Shown here: positions 1 through 17,300 of the stretch, piece after piece
How positions within the stretch are numbered: the stretch's first letter is position 1
How the letters are laid out: every line of letters begins with the position of its first letter
Assembly (NCBI GenBank): GCA_015499985.1
Contig: JAAAUF010000824.1
Location: 1-18,782 of the forward strand
Length of the DNA stretch: 18,782 bases
Reading direction: 5' to 3'
DNA from: Haplosporangium gracile
Taxonomy: Eukaryota; Mortierellomycota; Mortierellomycetes; Mortierellales; Mortierellaceae
Made by a program: the position numbers and the translations under genes
Notes under the pieces: generated by a model
What the model was told of the DNA's origin: nothing
Database searches by the model: none
Seen by the model: the letters and a program-made list of their open reading frames with translations, nothing else

Positions 1-369
1 TGCTATGATGAGTCGCTTCGGTGACGTAATTATGGCGCCCATTCTCCCCCAGCCAGTCAAGAAGGTCACTTGGGTACAAATTTGTTCAGACTTGATCTGC
101 TTGGCCTCCACTTTGTACATTACCTCTCAACTCATCAACACCCTCAACATCACCCTCAGGGATCGAGGACGTTGTTGACCATTGTTTCCACCTTATCTTC
201 ATCACGCAGGTAAGCTAACTTGGAAAGAGAAGGAAAAACAAGCGTCCCACTGTCTTTTCGATCGATGTATGCTTAGCGTGATCAGTGTGATTAACGGCGC
301 TCAATTTTTCCTGGAATAGATAACAGCAAAACAATACAAAACACCACCAACACAGATTCAACCATAGCC
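1..369 (+). promoter_or_regulatory. Upstream region and 5' leader of PRP8, with probable 5'UTR intron
   Basis: No coding region is supported here. A bZIP-type word TGACGTAA (ATF/CREB-like) lies at 22-29; its use is only a guess. A good candidate intron in the untranslated leader runs from 210 to 319: the donor reads CAG|GTAAGC, a branch-like TTAAC lies at 291-295, and the acceptor is GGAATAG. The downstream leader is A/C rich (ACAGCAAAACAATAC) and leads to the ATG at 370, whose context GCCATGG is a favourable start. No clear TATA box is visible. Confidence 0.5.
210..319 (+). other. Putative 5'UTR intron of PRP8
   Basis: GTAAGC donor after CAG, TTAAC branch-like site about 25 nt before the acceptor, and AATAG acceptor. 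The length of 110 nt matches the coding introns of the same gene (96-176 nt). It is inferred from splice signals only; there is no transcript evidence. Confidence 0.5.
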
Positions 370-8950
<8,581 letters not shown>

Positions 8951-9050
8951 GCTTATTTTTATATATCGCTTTTTGCCGTCTTTTTAGTTTTTAGTTTTTG
9001 GTTTTCTTTTCTATTCTTTTCGTTCACTTTTCTTTCTGTACTCCAATATG

Positions 9051-9059
9051 AATAAATAA
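9051..9059 (+). terminator. Poly(A) signal for PRP8
   Basis: AATAAATAA, about 100 nt past the PRP8 stop, after a T-rich stretch (8951-9040). It fits a eukaryotic cleavage/polyadenylation signal. The 272 bp between the PRP8 and riboflavin synthase stops hold only the 3' ends of these convergent genes. Confidence 0.6.
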
Positions 9060-9146
9060 CTCTTTCAATACTCCTGCGCTGCGTTGTGCACTTTGTATAT
9101 GTTACATTGCTCGAATAGTTTATCAGGAGTAGATTTGATCCGCCTT

Positions 9147-9152
9147 TTTATT
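9147..9152 (-). terminator. Poly(A) signal for riboflavin synthase
   Basis: AATAAA on the minus strand, about 70 nt downstream of the TAA stop at 9223-9225. The spacing is normal for a fungal 3'UTR. Confidence 0.6.
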
Positions 9153-9222
9153 ATGAAACGGAATAACAGTGAAAATGTCTACGAAAAGTGGTTGAAATGT
9201 ACACGAGAGATTGCCTTCATTT

Positions 9223-10199
9223 TTAGTTGGCAGCACGCTTAGCGAGGACACGGTCGAGAGCCTTGGCTACCATGGCCTCACCATCCTCACCATCCAAGAA
9301 CCTCTTGATCATGGCCTCGACGCCCTTGGAAGCGTACTTGCCCATCATATCGACCTCAATGTTGACATGGTCGCCAAGGGCCTTTGTGGGCATGACGACA
9401 CGGGTCTGGGTATAGGCGATCATCATGATCGAGAAGGTGCGCTTGACATCGTCGACATCGATAACGGTGAGAGAGGTACCGTCGAGGCAGATGAATCCCT
9501 TGGGAACGATGTAATCCATAAGATCCTTGTATTCCTCGGTGACCTGGAAGACAAATGTGATGGCGTTGCCGTCGTCGGTTCTGGAGAGGATGGTGACAGT
9601 TGTGTCGACGTGGCCCTGGACCATGTGGCCGCCGAAACGGGTGTGGGCGTTCATTGCGCGCTCTAAGTTCACTGCGTCTCCTTCCTTCAACGATCCTGTT
9701 GTCAATTAAAATTAGAAAAGTGATCAACGAAGGGTTAGAACATGAGAATAACATGGAGGGAAAGTTATGTTGCTGGGGAAGCAGAAAAAAAAAATACCGA
9801 GGTTGGTCTTGCGCAAGGTCTCAGGGGCGACGCCGACCTTGAAAGATGACTCGTCAAACTCTGTCACCGTCAAACAGGTTCCTGTCATTTGTAAATAAGA
9901 TCCATGGACACTATGATTATTAGTTACTCTGCTTTTTTTTTTTTGTCGTTGATCGATTTTCAATCGCAACGACGACTTTAAACGAGTATCCACAAGCTAA
10001 CAACATCGCGTTAGGAAGCAATAACAACTAGTGCATTAAGCTTACCGTTGACGGCGATACTGTCGCCGAGGTGACAGTCGCCCAGAATCTCGGCAGCGTT
10101 GCCGATGGTAATGCTGAATCCTTGTCCGCCTGATTCACTCGAGTCGAGAGGGACGATGGAAGTGATCTTGCCGAGGATTTCAACGATGCCGGTGAACAT
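9223..10199 (-). CDS. RIB5: Riboflavin synthase (alpha subunit type), EC 2.5.1.9
   Basis: Catalyses the last step of riboflavin synthesis: dismutation of two 6,7-dimethyl-8-ribityllumazine molecules to riboflavin and a pyrimidinedione that is recycled. Exons in transcription order are 10199-10046, 9881-9798 and 9695-9223; the introns (164 and 102 nt) are GT-AG and rejoin the reading frame as AVNG/TCLTV and TNLG/SLKEG. The protein is 236 aa, close to the usual fungal size. It shows the two similar barrel halves of the family: MFTGIVE at the N-terminus with NGTCLTV in the first, and GGHMVQGHVD with DGTSLTV in the second. The start ATG has A at -3 and opens directly with the family's conserved first residues, so it is secure. 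Its 3' end faces PRP8 and it is in tandem with the LACS pseudogene upstream. The symbol follows the yeast gene name. Confidence 0.95.
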
Positions 10200-10541
10200 T
10201 GTGTATAGTGTATTGTGTGTGGGAGTAAGAGTGGAAGTATTGTAGAAGAGAAAGAGAAGTGAGTGAGGAAGAGGATGAATGAGATTCCTTTTTGTAAGAA
10301 GAAAGAAGGAAAAGTGTGACAAATGTAAAATGCGACTGCGCTTCTGTCAAAGTGCCGCCGACAAATTAGAACAGGGGGTGACTGACAGACTGGTTTGCGG
10401 TCGAGGGGGATAATTATTTCACAGGCAGCGAACAAACGAGTCATTCAGGGCGATCAAACATAGAGGAAAGAAGAGACAAGGTGACGAAACCTTAATAATC
10501 AATGCATAAAAGCTGCATTGCAATAATCCCTTTATAGGACA
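10200..10541 (-). promoter_or_regulatory. Upstream region of riboflavin synthase
   Basis: No gene is supported. Read on the minus strand, about 120 nt before the start (10200-10320) form a pyrimidine-rich leader with runs of TTCTTTCTTC, TCCTCTTCC and CTTCTCTTTCTC, ending in CACTATACACA before the ATG. No clear TATA box was found. The distal part also contains whatever remains of the 3' flank of the upstream LACS pseudogene. Confidence 0.4.
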
Positions 10542-12567
10542 CTACGACTGCAGGTAGAGCTCGTCAATTTGCTTGCGGTAGACTAGGACGACAGGGTGGC
10601 GCTTGATCTTGAGGGTCGGTGTCAACATGCCTCCTCCGATCGTAAATGGCTTGGGTTCAATCAACACCGCCTTTTGAATCCCAAAGCTATTCGCACTTGA
10701 AAGAACAAGAAAGACATAATTAGACCACCGCAACAACGTCGTACTTCCTACACATAAAAATAAGTAGCGACGCGACGTTAACTTTTAAGACCGGCTGCTT
10801 GAGCAGCAAGAGTGATCTCCTTGAGAACAGCGCGACGGAGTTTGGGATCTTGGTAGACGGCGTTTGTAATAGCAGTGCCTCTTCCAAGAACCTTGTTAAC
10901 AAACGCTGGGAAGGTATTTAGGTCGGGGATAACAACTGCGACAAGACAAGCCTCAATAAAGTCACCGTGGATAAACAACTGAAGAGGAATCGGCAATCCT
11001 GTTGCGATCTGGTTCTCGACCTTCTCTACCGCAACATACTCGCCAATTGACACCTAATTGACAAACACGAAAAGCACAAGGCAGTTAGATCTCTTCGTGT
11101 CACGCATCAAAGCGCAAAATGTGAAAACATCGACCCCAATTCCTCTCTAAAACACCTTGAAAACGTTCTTGACACGGTCGATAACGGTGAGGTTGCCATT
11201 CTCTTTGATGAATCCGATGTCCTCAGAATGCAACCACCCCTCCTTATCAATTGCCCCCCTTGTTTTCTTCTCGTTCTTGAGGTAACCTGGGAAAGTGGCC
11301 GAGCTGCGGGTACAAATCTCTCCACGAGGGTAGGACCTGTCCGTTGAAAAATAATTTAGCTCAAGAACATCGACTAATTTGATCTCGCTGTCTGGACTAG
11401 GAGACCCTACATGACCTGTCTCCAGCTCTTCTCTCTGAGTCGACGTTGTACTGGCCGAATTTTCAGTTTGGTCATATGCCTCCAGGACGTCTACAATAAA
11501 TGCGACTCGAATGAAGGACAGAACTTCAGCCGCAATGGGAGTAGATTCCGTCAGGAACTTGTCGACACGTCCGCCAAGTGCCATCCAAATCTTGTTGAAC
11601 AGCAAGCGGTCTCATAGTGCATGCTTGTTTCCGAGTTCTGCCTCCAAGTTGGCCAACTCTACGAACAGTCCCTTCCGCGCGAGGGCACCCGCCAGTCCAG
11701 ACGCTTTTGCAGTGGCAGCATAGACGCGAGCATAGATGCGGCTTAGAAATCAAGGCACTGCAGGAAGGAAGGTGGGTCGAAGGGCAGCAATATCATTCTG
11801 TAGACAAAGAGCATCACCAGTGGAGTAGCTAATCTGTCCTTCGACGCCATACAAAAAGAATTCCATGGCTCGGCCGTAGAGATGGACTGCGGGCAAGAAG
11901 CTGATAATGCAATCATCAGTCGAGAGCGGGTTCGCCACTTCGGATGAAGCCAAGGTTGCAACTAAATTGGCGTGGATAATAATTGCGCCTTTCTATGAAG
12001 CAAATGAACGAATGGATGAAAGTTAAGACAAGTTGTTAGATACGACTAAAAACAAGGCGTTTAGCCTTTCGTCTAAACTTACAGGCATGCCCGCGGTATC
12101 GCTGGTGCAGCAGACGGTAAAGGTGTCCTCGGGACGAGGAGGAGTATGATGACGCTCAGGCAGTTGGCCTAAAGCCTCGACCCCATCCCAGTCCAAAAGC
12201 TGGACGCCCTTGTCAGCGGCAAACGTGCGAAGGATAGGTCCAGAGAGTGCAGACTCAGGAACTGTCTTGGAAGCGGCTGACTCCTTCAAGGAATCCATGC
12301 TGATGATGGTCTTGAGACTTGACATATTACCAGCATCGCGCAGAAGTGAAGCAATATGGTCCGTAGAGCTGACGACAATAGAACGTTCAGAATGATTTAT
12401 ACCATAGATGACAGCCTCATGTCCCAGGATATCATAGAGTCCGACTGAGACCAAGTTGTAAGCAACAGATGCGATATCGGTCGTAGTCCACTTTGCTCAA
12501 TTGATCGACCATATACCCACAGACTAGCCGTGAGGAACCGGTTCAGAAGTGGATCTAGTCGAAGCAG
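10542..12567 (-). pseudogene. Decayed long-chain acyl-CoA synthetase copy (5'-truncated, nonsense-riddled)
   Basis: Read on the minus strand, it aligns along its length with the intact LACS at 13836-17065, from SVGIWSIN (near 12500) to KRHPVV and a TAG stop at 10542-10544. Recognisable blocks are 12523-12083, 11992-11156, 11053-10783 and 10686-10542. Three in-frame TGA codons break it: 12497-12499 (Arg in the intact copy), 11750-11752 (Arg) and 11612-11614 (Trp). Motifs are damaged: TSGTTG became TSDTAG, AYGQTE became AYDQTE, and HSGDIG became HSEDIG. The last intron has no donor in the right phase. The first 120 or so residues are not detectable upstream, although a splice-acceptor-like CCAG lies at 12568-12571. 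It lacks the terminal SKL of its neighbour. Three introns match the intact gene (one with a lost donor) and four others are absent. A functional LACS protein from this locus is very unlikely. Confidence 0.9.
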
Positions 12568-12781
12568 CTGGAAACAAAAAAATCAGGATAAAGTCATCAA
12601 TGCCGCATGGCCGCAAAGGCTAGGCATGCTCAAATCGACATGTAGGTATTTTTTTTTAGTCTTTTTTGCAAGCAGTAGTTGCATTGGAGTGTGTCTCCTT
12701 GCTTATCTTTTATCCACCAAGTACTGTTCTCTTTTCGTTGCACTTCTCTAGTCTTTTCTAGTTGAAAGTTCCAATAGAGGA

Positions 12782-12792
12782 AAACGGTATCC
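12782..12792. repeat. 11-bp word AAACGGTATCC, first copy
   Basis: An identical word recurs at 13816-13826, about 1 kb away. Each copy lies next to a TTCGCCTT(A)TAAA-like word (12800-12812 and 13807-13818). This may be a target-site duplication or the trace of a small segmental duplication. Confidence 0.45.
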
Positions 12793-13095
12793 AGCAGCGT
12801 TCGCCTTATAAAATCGTTCACTCACCGTCGGCGCAGGAAAACACAGTTCAAGGAGGAAAAGTCGTTTAAAGTCACCCACTATCTATCAACCCCGTATTTC
12901 CATCGGTTTTTCAGCTCACCGATCGGATGCGGTGGAAAAACTCCATACTCAACAGTCTGTGTTGAGGAAAACGAGACTGAGGTCATACAGTGGATGTATC
13001 GTTGTAGATCATGGATCGGAACTCATAGATGAGGACGGAAAAGATGGATGGAACGAAGGTCAACAAATGCTGACATCAGCCTTGTGATTGGCCGA

Positions 13096-13330
13096 TGGCA
13101 TCGGCGGAATCGAGGTACCGCTTGTATCCATCTTTGATGGGCGCTATTGTCGACTGGCCCACAGAATCGACGGGGTTTGAGATATCGATGGCACCGTCGC
13201 CTTGGTTCTGGATCTGGGACGGTCGATTCAGCCGGGAACGATGGAGACCCTTGTTTGAATACTGACGGGATCGATGGAACCGAGGTGTCGCCGCTATCCA
13301 CGTCGTCGGTGTTGCAGGTTTGAGATCGGT
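13096..13330. repeat. Degenerate short repeats
   Basis: Related words recur: GGAATCGAGGTACCGCTTGT at 13109-13128 and GGAACCGAGGTGTCGCCGCT at 13276-13295, both followed by ATCCA. TTTGAGAT also follows each (near 13170 and 13320), and GATCGATGG or GATATCGATGG occurs between. The copies are diverged and of unequal spacing, so a decayed repeat is possible but not certain. Confidence 0.35.
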
Positions 13331-13780
13331 CGTGTGGGATACAGATTGAAACTCAGGACGCGATCGCAGAAAAAGGAGAATATGGGCAGGAAAACGGCTA
13401 GAAAATGGCCTTTGTAACGAAGATATCCGAGCGACTGAGAAAGAGCGACGCCATTTTGATGAAGGAGCTCGCTGTCCACGATCGGACGGATGTGTCAAGT
13501 GGTTTTGAAAGGACGAAATCGGCAACCCTCAACAGTGAGCATCAGGGATGGCAACTTGGTGCGGGTGAAGATGAATCGTGGAAGTGGATTTTTTTTCAGG
13601 ATAAGGCGGGAGTCAAAACGCTCAGACCGCATATCGTCCGGACGGCTAATGCAATGGAAAAGTACTCACTGTTCGTAGTTGCACTATGTCCAGTGATATA
13701 CCGCATTCATGTCGGAAGATTTACTTTATGATTTTCCGATTTCTTCAAATTTGTTCCCGAGATCGGACACACATAATTGC

Positions 13781-13800
13781 AAAAAAAAAAAAAAAAAAAA
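13781..13800 (+). repeat. 20-A homopolymer tract
   Basis: Twenty consecutive A on the plus strand. It could be the tail of a retroposed sequence read on the plus strand, or a T-rich element downstream of the LACS poly(A) signal read on the minus strand. The second copy of the 11-bp word lies 15 nt beyond it. Confidence 0.7.
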
Positions 13801-13815
13801 CCTCGATTCGCCTTT

Positions 13816-13826
13816 AAACGGTATCC
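13816..13826. repeat. 11-bp word AAACGGTATCC, second copy
   Basis: Exact match to 12782-12792. It lies in the 3' flank of the intact LACS gene, directly beyond its AATAAA. Confidence 0.45.
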
Positions 13827-13832
13827 TTTATT
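13827..13832 (-). terminator. Poly(A) signal for LACS
   Basis: AATAAA on the minus strand begins only three nt after the TGA stop (13836-13838), followed by a T20 run on that strand at 13800-13781. This predicts a very short 3'UTR. Confidence 0.6.
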
Positions 13833-13835
13833 TGC

Positions 13836-16800
13836 TCAAAGTTTGGACTCCTTGGAATGGATCTCGGCATAGAGGGCATTCAATCGCTCGCGGTACTCTT
13901 GGACAACAGGATGGCGTTTGATCTTGAACGTGGGTGTCATCTTGTCGTTCTCGACCGTGAATGCCTCGGGCTCAATCAAAATCGCCTTTGGAATTTCGAA
14001 TCTACAACGTACAAAAAAGAGATAGACTTGTTAGTTGTTGTTTTTCTAATGCATGAACAACAAAAGAAAAGGGAGTAGACAGTCAGACGACGAACGGAAA
14101 ACGTACCCTCTCAATCCAATGTCCTTGCCAGCCTTGTTAAGTTCTTGGAGAACAACCTGACGCAATTTGGGATCAGAGCAGATCCGCTTGTAGTCTGCAA
14201 CATTCTCCAGCGCCAGGTTGACGCCACTAAGGACCTTGTTGACAAAGGGAACAAAAGTGTCGGGCTCGGGGACAATAATAGCGACCAGGCAGCTCTCGGT
14301 TGAGTCTCCGTGGACCAAGATCTGTTGGATGAAGGGGATGCGCGCCAGGATTCTTCCTTCAATGTTCTCTGCCGCTATGTATTCTCCTTGACTCAACTAG
14401 TTGGATAGAAGAGATATTTTTAAAAAAAAAAAATCAGTTGAGTACAAGAGGTTCAACAAAAAAATTAGTGGCAAAAATGTACTTATGTCTCAGATTTCAG
14501 ATGTCCTTATGTACCTTGAAGACGTTCTTCTTTCGGTCAATGACGGTAATGACTCCATTCGATCCAATGCTGCCGATATCTCCTGAATGCAACCAGCCTT
14601 CCTCGTCAATCGTCTCCTTGGTCTTGACCTCATCCTTGAGGTATCCAGGAATAACACCCGGTCCACGAACACAGATCTCGCCACGTGGGCAGGGTTTGTC
14701 GGTCGCAAAGTAGTTCAACTCGGGGACGTCGACCAGCTTAATCTCGTTACAGGCATTTGGCGGTCCGACATGCCCGGCGACTCTCTCGTTTGCATTCGTG
14801 TTCGTTGCCGCTCCCGCTCCTAATTCGAATCACCAAAAAAAAATCGAAAATTAGAAAAATAATAACGTTGCAAATGAACTTTTTTTTGCATGCAACAATC
14901 CATCCTGAAATACAAAAGTCACTTCGCTGACCCTCAGTTTGCCCGTATGCCTCTACTACTTCGCAACAGAAAGCGACGCGGATGAAGTTTAGGATCTCGG
15001 CTGAAATGGGAGCCGAAGCTATGTAGATCGAAAAAAATTGAAAATTGTAAAGTGAACACAAAAAATTAATTTAGCCGTGGCGTGGGAGAAATATGGACAA
15101 AGTTCTCGCTCCAAGATAACAAACAAAAAATGCGCTCGCTCTGCTGTGTTTGCCACTCGCCGACTTACCAGTCAACATCAGGCGTACATTGCCTCCAATG
15201 GCCTGCTTGATCTTGGAGAACAGAATGCGATCCCAGAGAGGGTGGAGGAACCCTTTGCCAGCCTCGAGGTTAGCCAACTTGGTGGCAAGTCCACGTCTAG
15301 CCAAAGTACCCGTCAGACCAGGGGCCTCAATCGTTGCAGCATAGACTTTGGCGTAGACCCGGTTCAACAGTCTGGGGACAGCGGGGAAGATGGTGGGCCT
15401 TAATTGACCGATGTCCTCGAGCAGACGGAGCTGGTCACCGGTCGAGTAACCAATCCTGCCTCCAGCCGAGAATGCAAAAATCTCCATGATGCGACCAAAG
15501 ACATGGGGTAAGGGCAAGAAGCTAATCAACGTATCCGAAGGCGACATGGGTGTTGTGGCGTCGGCCGAGGCCAAGACAGCATTCAAGTTCCTGTGGGTCA
15601 AAATTGCGCCTTTCTGTTTGATCCAGAAAAGAACAACAAGTGGAGAGTGTCATTTAGCCACCTGCTGCCCGCAACTGCCACAATGACATTGCTCTCACCA
15701 TTACATAATGAACAAGGAAAAGCGACTTACAGGAAGACCGGTTGTTCCCGAGGTGTAGCAGATGGTATAAATGTCGTCGGGTGTCGCGGGCGTGTGTTTG
15801 CGTCCGTGCTTGATTCCGATGGCCTCGACCTCAGACCAATCATAGAACAGAATGCCTTTGTCCTGAGCATACGTCCTGAGTATTGATCCAGCGTTAGTGG
15901 CGCCAGGCTGGGGCTTCTCAGTGTCGAACGAGTCCATGCTAATGATGACCTTCATCCCTGGCATCTTGTCAGCGTCGTTCAGCAATGACGCAACATGGTC
16001 CACTATTCTTAGAAAGAGAGGCACAAACAATGATCAGCCTAGCTGTATCGTATGCGCTGAATAGAATACGCCAACATCCTGTAAAATGTTTTCCCGTACC
16101 GCTTGTGACGACAACCGAGGACTCGGAGTGGTTAATGCCATAAGTAACGGCCTCGGGTCCAAGGGTATCATACAGTCCAACCGAAATCAAATTGTAAGCC
16201 GAACAAGCTAATATTAAAAAGAAAATGCAAATGTCCTAAATATCAGTCCATAAGACAACAAAAAGAACGCCAACAAGGCGCTCAGTATCATCTTCTCTCA
16301 TTTTCTTTCAATTCTTGCTTCTTTCCGAACCTTCACTGGTAATGGTCCATTCTGGTCGGTTAATCGCCCAAATACCGACAGAGAACTTTTGGGCGACGTG
16401 GGACAATCCAAAGGCATCCTGATGAATTTTGACAAGTCCACTTCCAAAACGAGTGATACGGTCATTGACTTCGGTGTAGGTCTGCCAGACGTATCCTCCA
16501 TATGTCTTGGTGACGGGATCAAAGATGCGGCGACCGAGGGCAGGTTCGTTGGGCGACACTCTCAATCCTAATTTGTTTGTGTGTTTGTTTGTTTGTTGGA
16601 ATATGCAAACAGACGGTTGGGTGAGCAAAACAGAATAGAAGGTGAAGAAGGGGATCAGGTGGGGCGGGAAAGAGACCAATGGCAGGAAACTCAAATACGC
16701 CGCAGTTCAAATTCGGTCAATTATCTTATGAACAAGTTTGCTTACCATGTTGGAAGGCATCATAGATGGTCTTGATGTGGGGCCTTGAAGGAGGGACGAC

Positions 16801-17065
16801 CAGCAAGGCATCTTCGAATCCCTTGCGGCGATAGATGCCTTTTTGTTCATGAAAAGAGCAGAAAAAGGAAACAGGCGTATCAGTAGTCGGAGTCTGACTC
16901 GTGAGACAATTACCGCGACGAGTGTGTAAGACAGGAACCATCAGGGTGTCTGAGTAGTGGAAGTCTGATAAAAACAAAAAGTGTGCGCGAGTTCATACCT
17001 GTCTGGCCTGGGCGGCGTGTGCCAGGCAGCTCGACGGCTTGAATGTCGACATCAGTGGCGGTCAT
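13836..17065 (-). CDS. Long-chain acyl-CoA synthetase with peroxisomal targeting signal (EC 6.2.1.3)
   Basis: Activates fatty acids to acyl-CoA with ATP and CoA. Exons in transcription order: 17065-16999, 16838-16746, 16567-16331, 16207-16100, 16002-15731, 15613-15169, 15018-14932, 14819-14515, 14396-14107 and 14001-13836; the product is 689 aa, the usual size. ANL adenylate-forming motifs are all present: [11 protein letters not shown] (about residues 251-261), YGQTE (432-436), GWLHSGDIG with the ribose-binding Asp at about 517, Arg at about 532 in VIDRKKN, and a C-terminal TPTFKIKR with the likely catalytic Lys. The last residues are Ser-Lys-Leu, a canonical PTS1, so the enzyme probably acts in the peroxisome in beta-oxidation. 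The first intron (16839-16998) was chosen because it joins PGQT to [13 protein letters not shown], as in related enzymes. The donor of the third intron, GTTCGG, is weak. The ATG at 17065-17063 has A at -3. A tandem degenerate copy lies downstream. Substrate chain length cannot be told from sequence. Confidence 0.93.
13839..13847 (-). other. PTS1 tripeptide Ser-Lys-Leu codons
   Basis: TCC AAA CTT directly before the TGA stop. The final exon reads in frame from the conserved KIKRHPVV block to KESKL, so the tripeptide is at the true C-terminus. SKL is the prototype Pex5-recognised peroxisomal import signal. Confidence 0.85.
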
Positions 17066-17300
17066 TGTTCCTTTTATGAATGTGAATGTGAGAGTGAAGA
17101 CGATGAAGAATGAGAGTTGAGAAACAATAGGAGAATGGAGTGTGAGAGTGAACGTATGTCCAACGAGGAATACAAAATGAGAAAGAAGTGAAAGAAGACA
17201 AAAGAGGACACGAGGAGGAGGGGAGAGGGAAGTGTGGGTGAAAAGCACAAAGAAGTCAGCTTCGTCTCCACAAGGGTCCTCTTTTTATATGAGTCGTCAA
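17066..17300 (-). promoter_or_regulatory. Promoter and pyrimidine-rich leader of LACS
   Basis: On the minus strand a TATAAAAAG box lies at 17289-17281, about 220 nt before the ATG. Between them is a CT-rich leader (17070-17245) with repeated CACTCTCAC, TTCTTTC and CCTCC words, ending AAGGAACA before the start. A transcription start about 30 nt below the box would give a leader of roughly 185 nt. There are no mapped data to confirm this. Confidence 0.5.

Larger units (their letters stand above)
12568..13780. other. Intergenic segment without a convincing gene
   Basis: Open frames exist (for example 149 codons on the minus strand at 13076-13525 and 108 codons on the plus strand at 13405-13731), but they overlap each other, resemble no family I know and are rich in Ser/Arg/Pro as random frames of this composition are. 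The stretch 13096-13330 holds degenerate repeated words. The missing N-terminal part of the LACS pseudogene could not be found here. Near 12906-12941 an imperfect inverted repeat (GTTTTTC...CACCG / CGGTGGAAAAAC) could fold. Confidence 0.4.

Noticed and set aside
9211..9666. 151-codon plus-strand open frame
   Set aside because: Antisense shadow of the last riboflavin synthase exon; no independent gene signals.
10542..10747. An extended last exon rescuing the LACS copy through a 35-nt intron (10782 to 10748)
   Set aside because: The frame is open, but the intron would be far too short and the extra residues match nothing in the intact copy. The three upstream TGA codons would remain.
11612..12499. 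TGA read as an amino acid in the degenerate LACS
   Set aside because: The intact LACS uses TGA as its stop, PRP8 and riboflavin synthase contain no internal TGA, and the same copy has damaged motifs and a broken splice site.
12572..12640. Further 5' exon of the pseudogene, from a weak likeness to the VNDRIT region
   Set aside because: The similarity is a few bases only (ATGAC..TATC), contains stops and has no supporting splice sites.
13076..13525. 149-codon minus-strand open frame as a novel gene
   Set aside because: Ser/Arg/Pro-rich, overlaps competing frames and the degenerate repeats, with no start context, splice continuity or recognisable domain.
16914..16964. A constitutive extra LACS exon of 51 nt
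   Set aside because: It needs a 34-nt intron, and the direct join of 16999 to 16838 gives the family-like PGQTGIYRRKG sequence. Kept only as a possible cassette.
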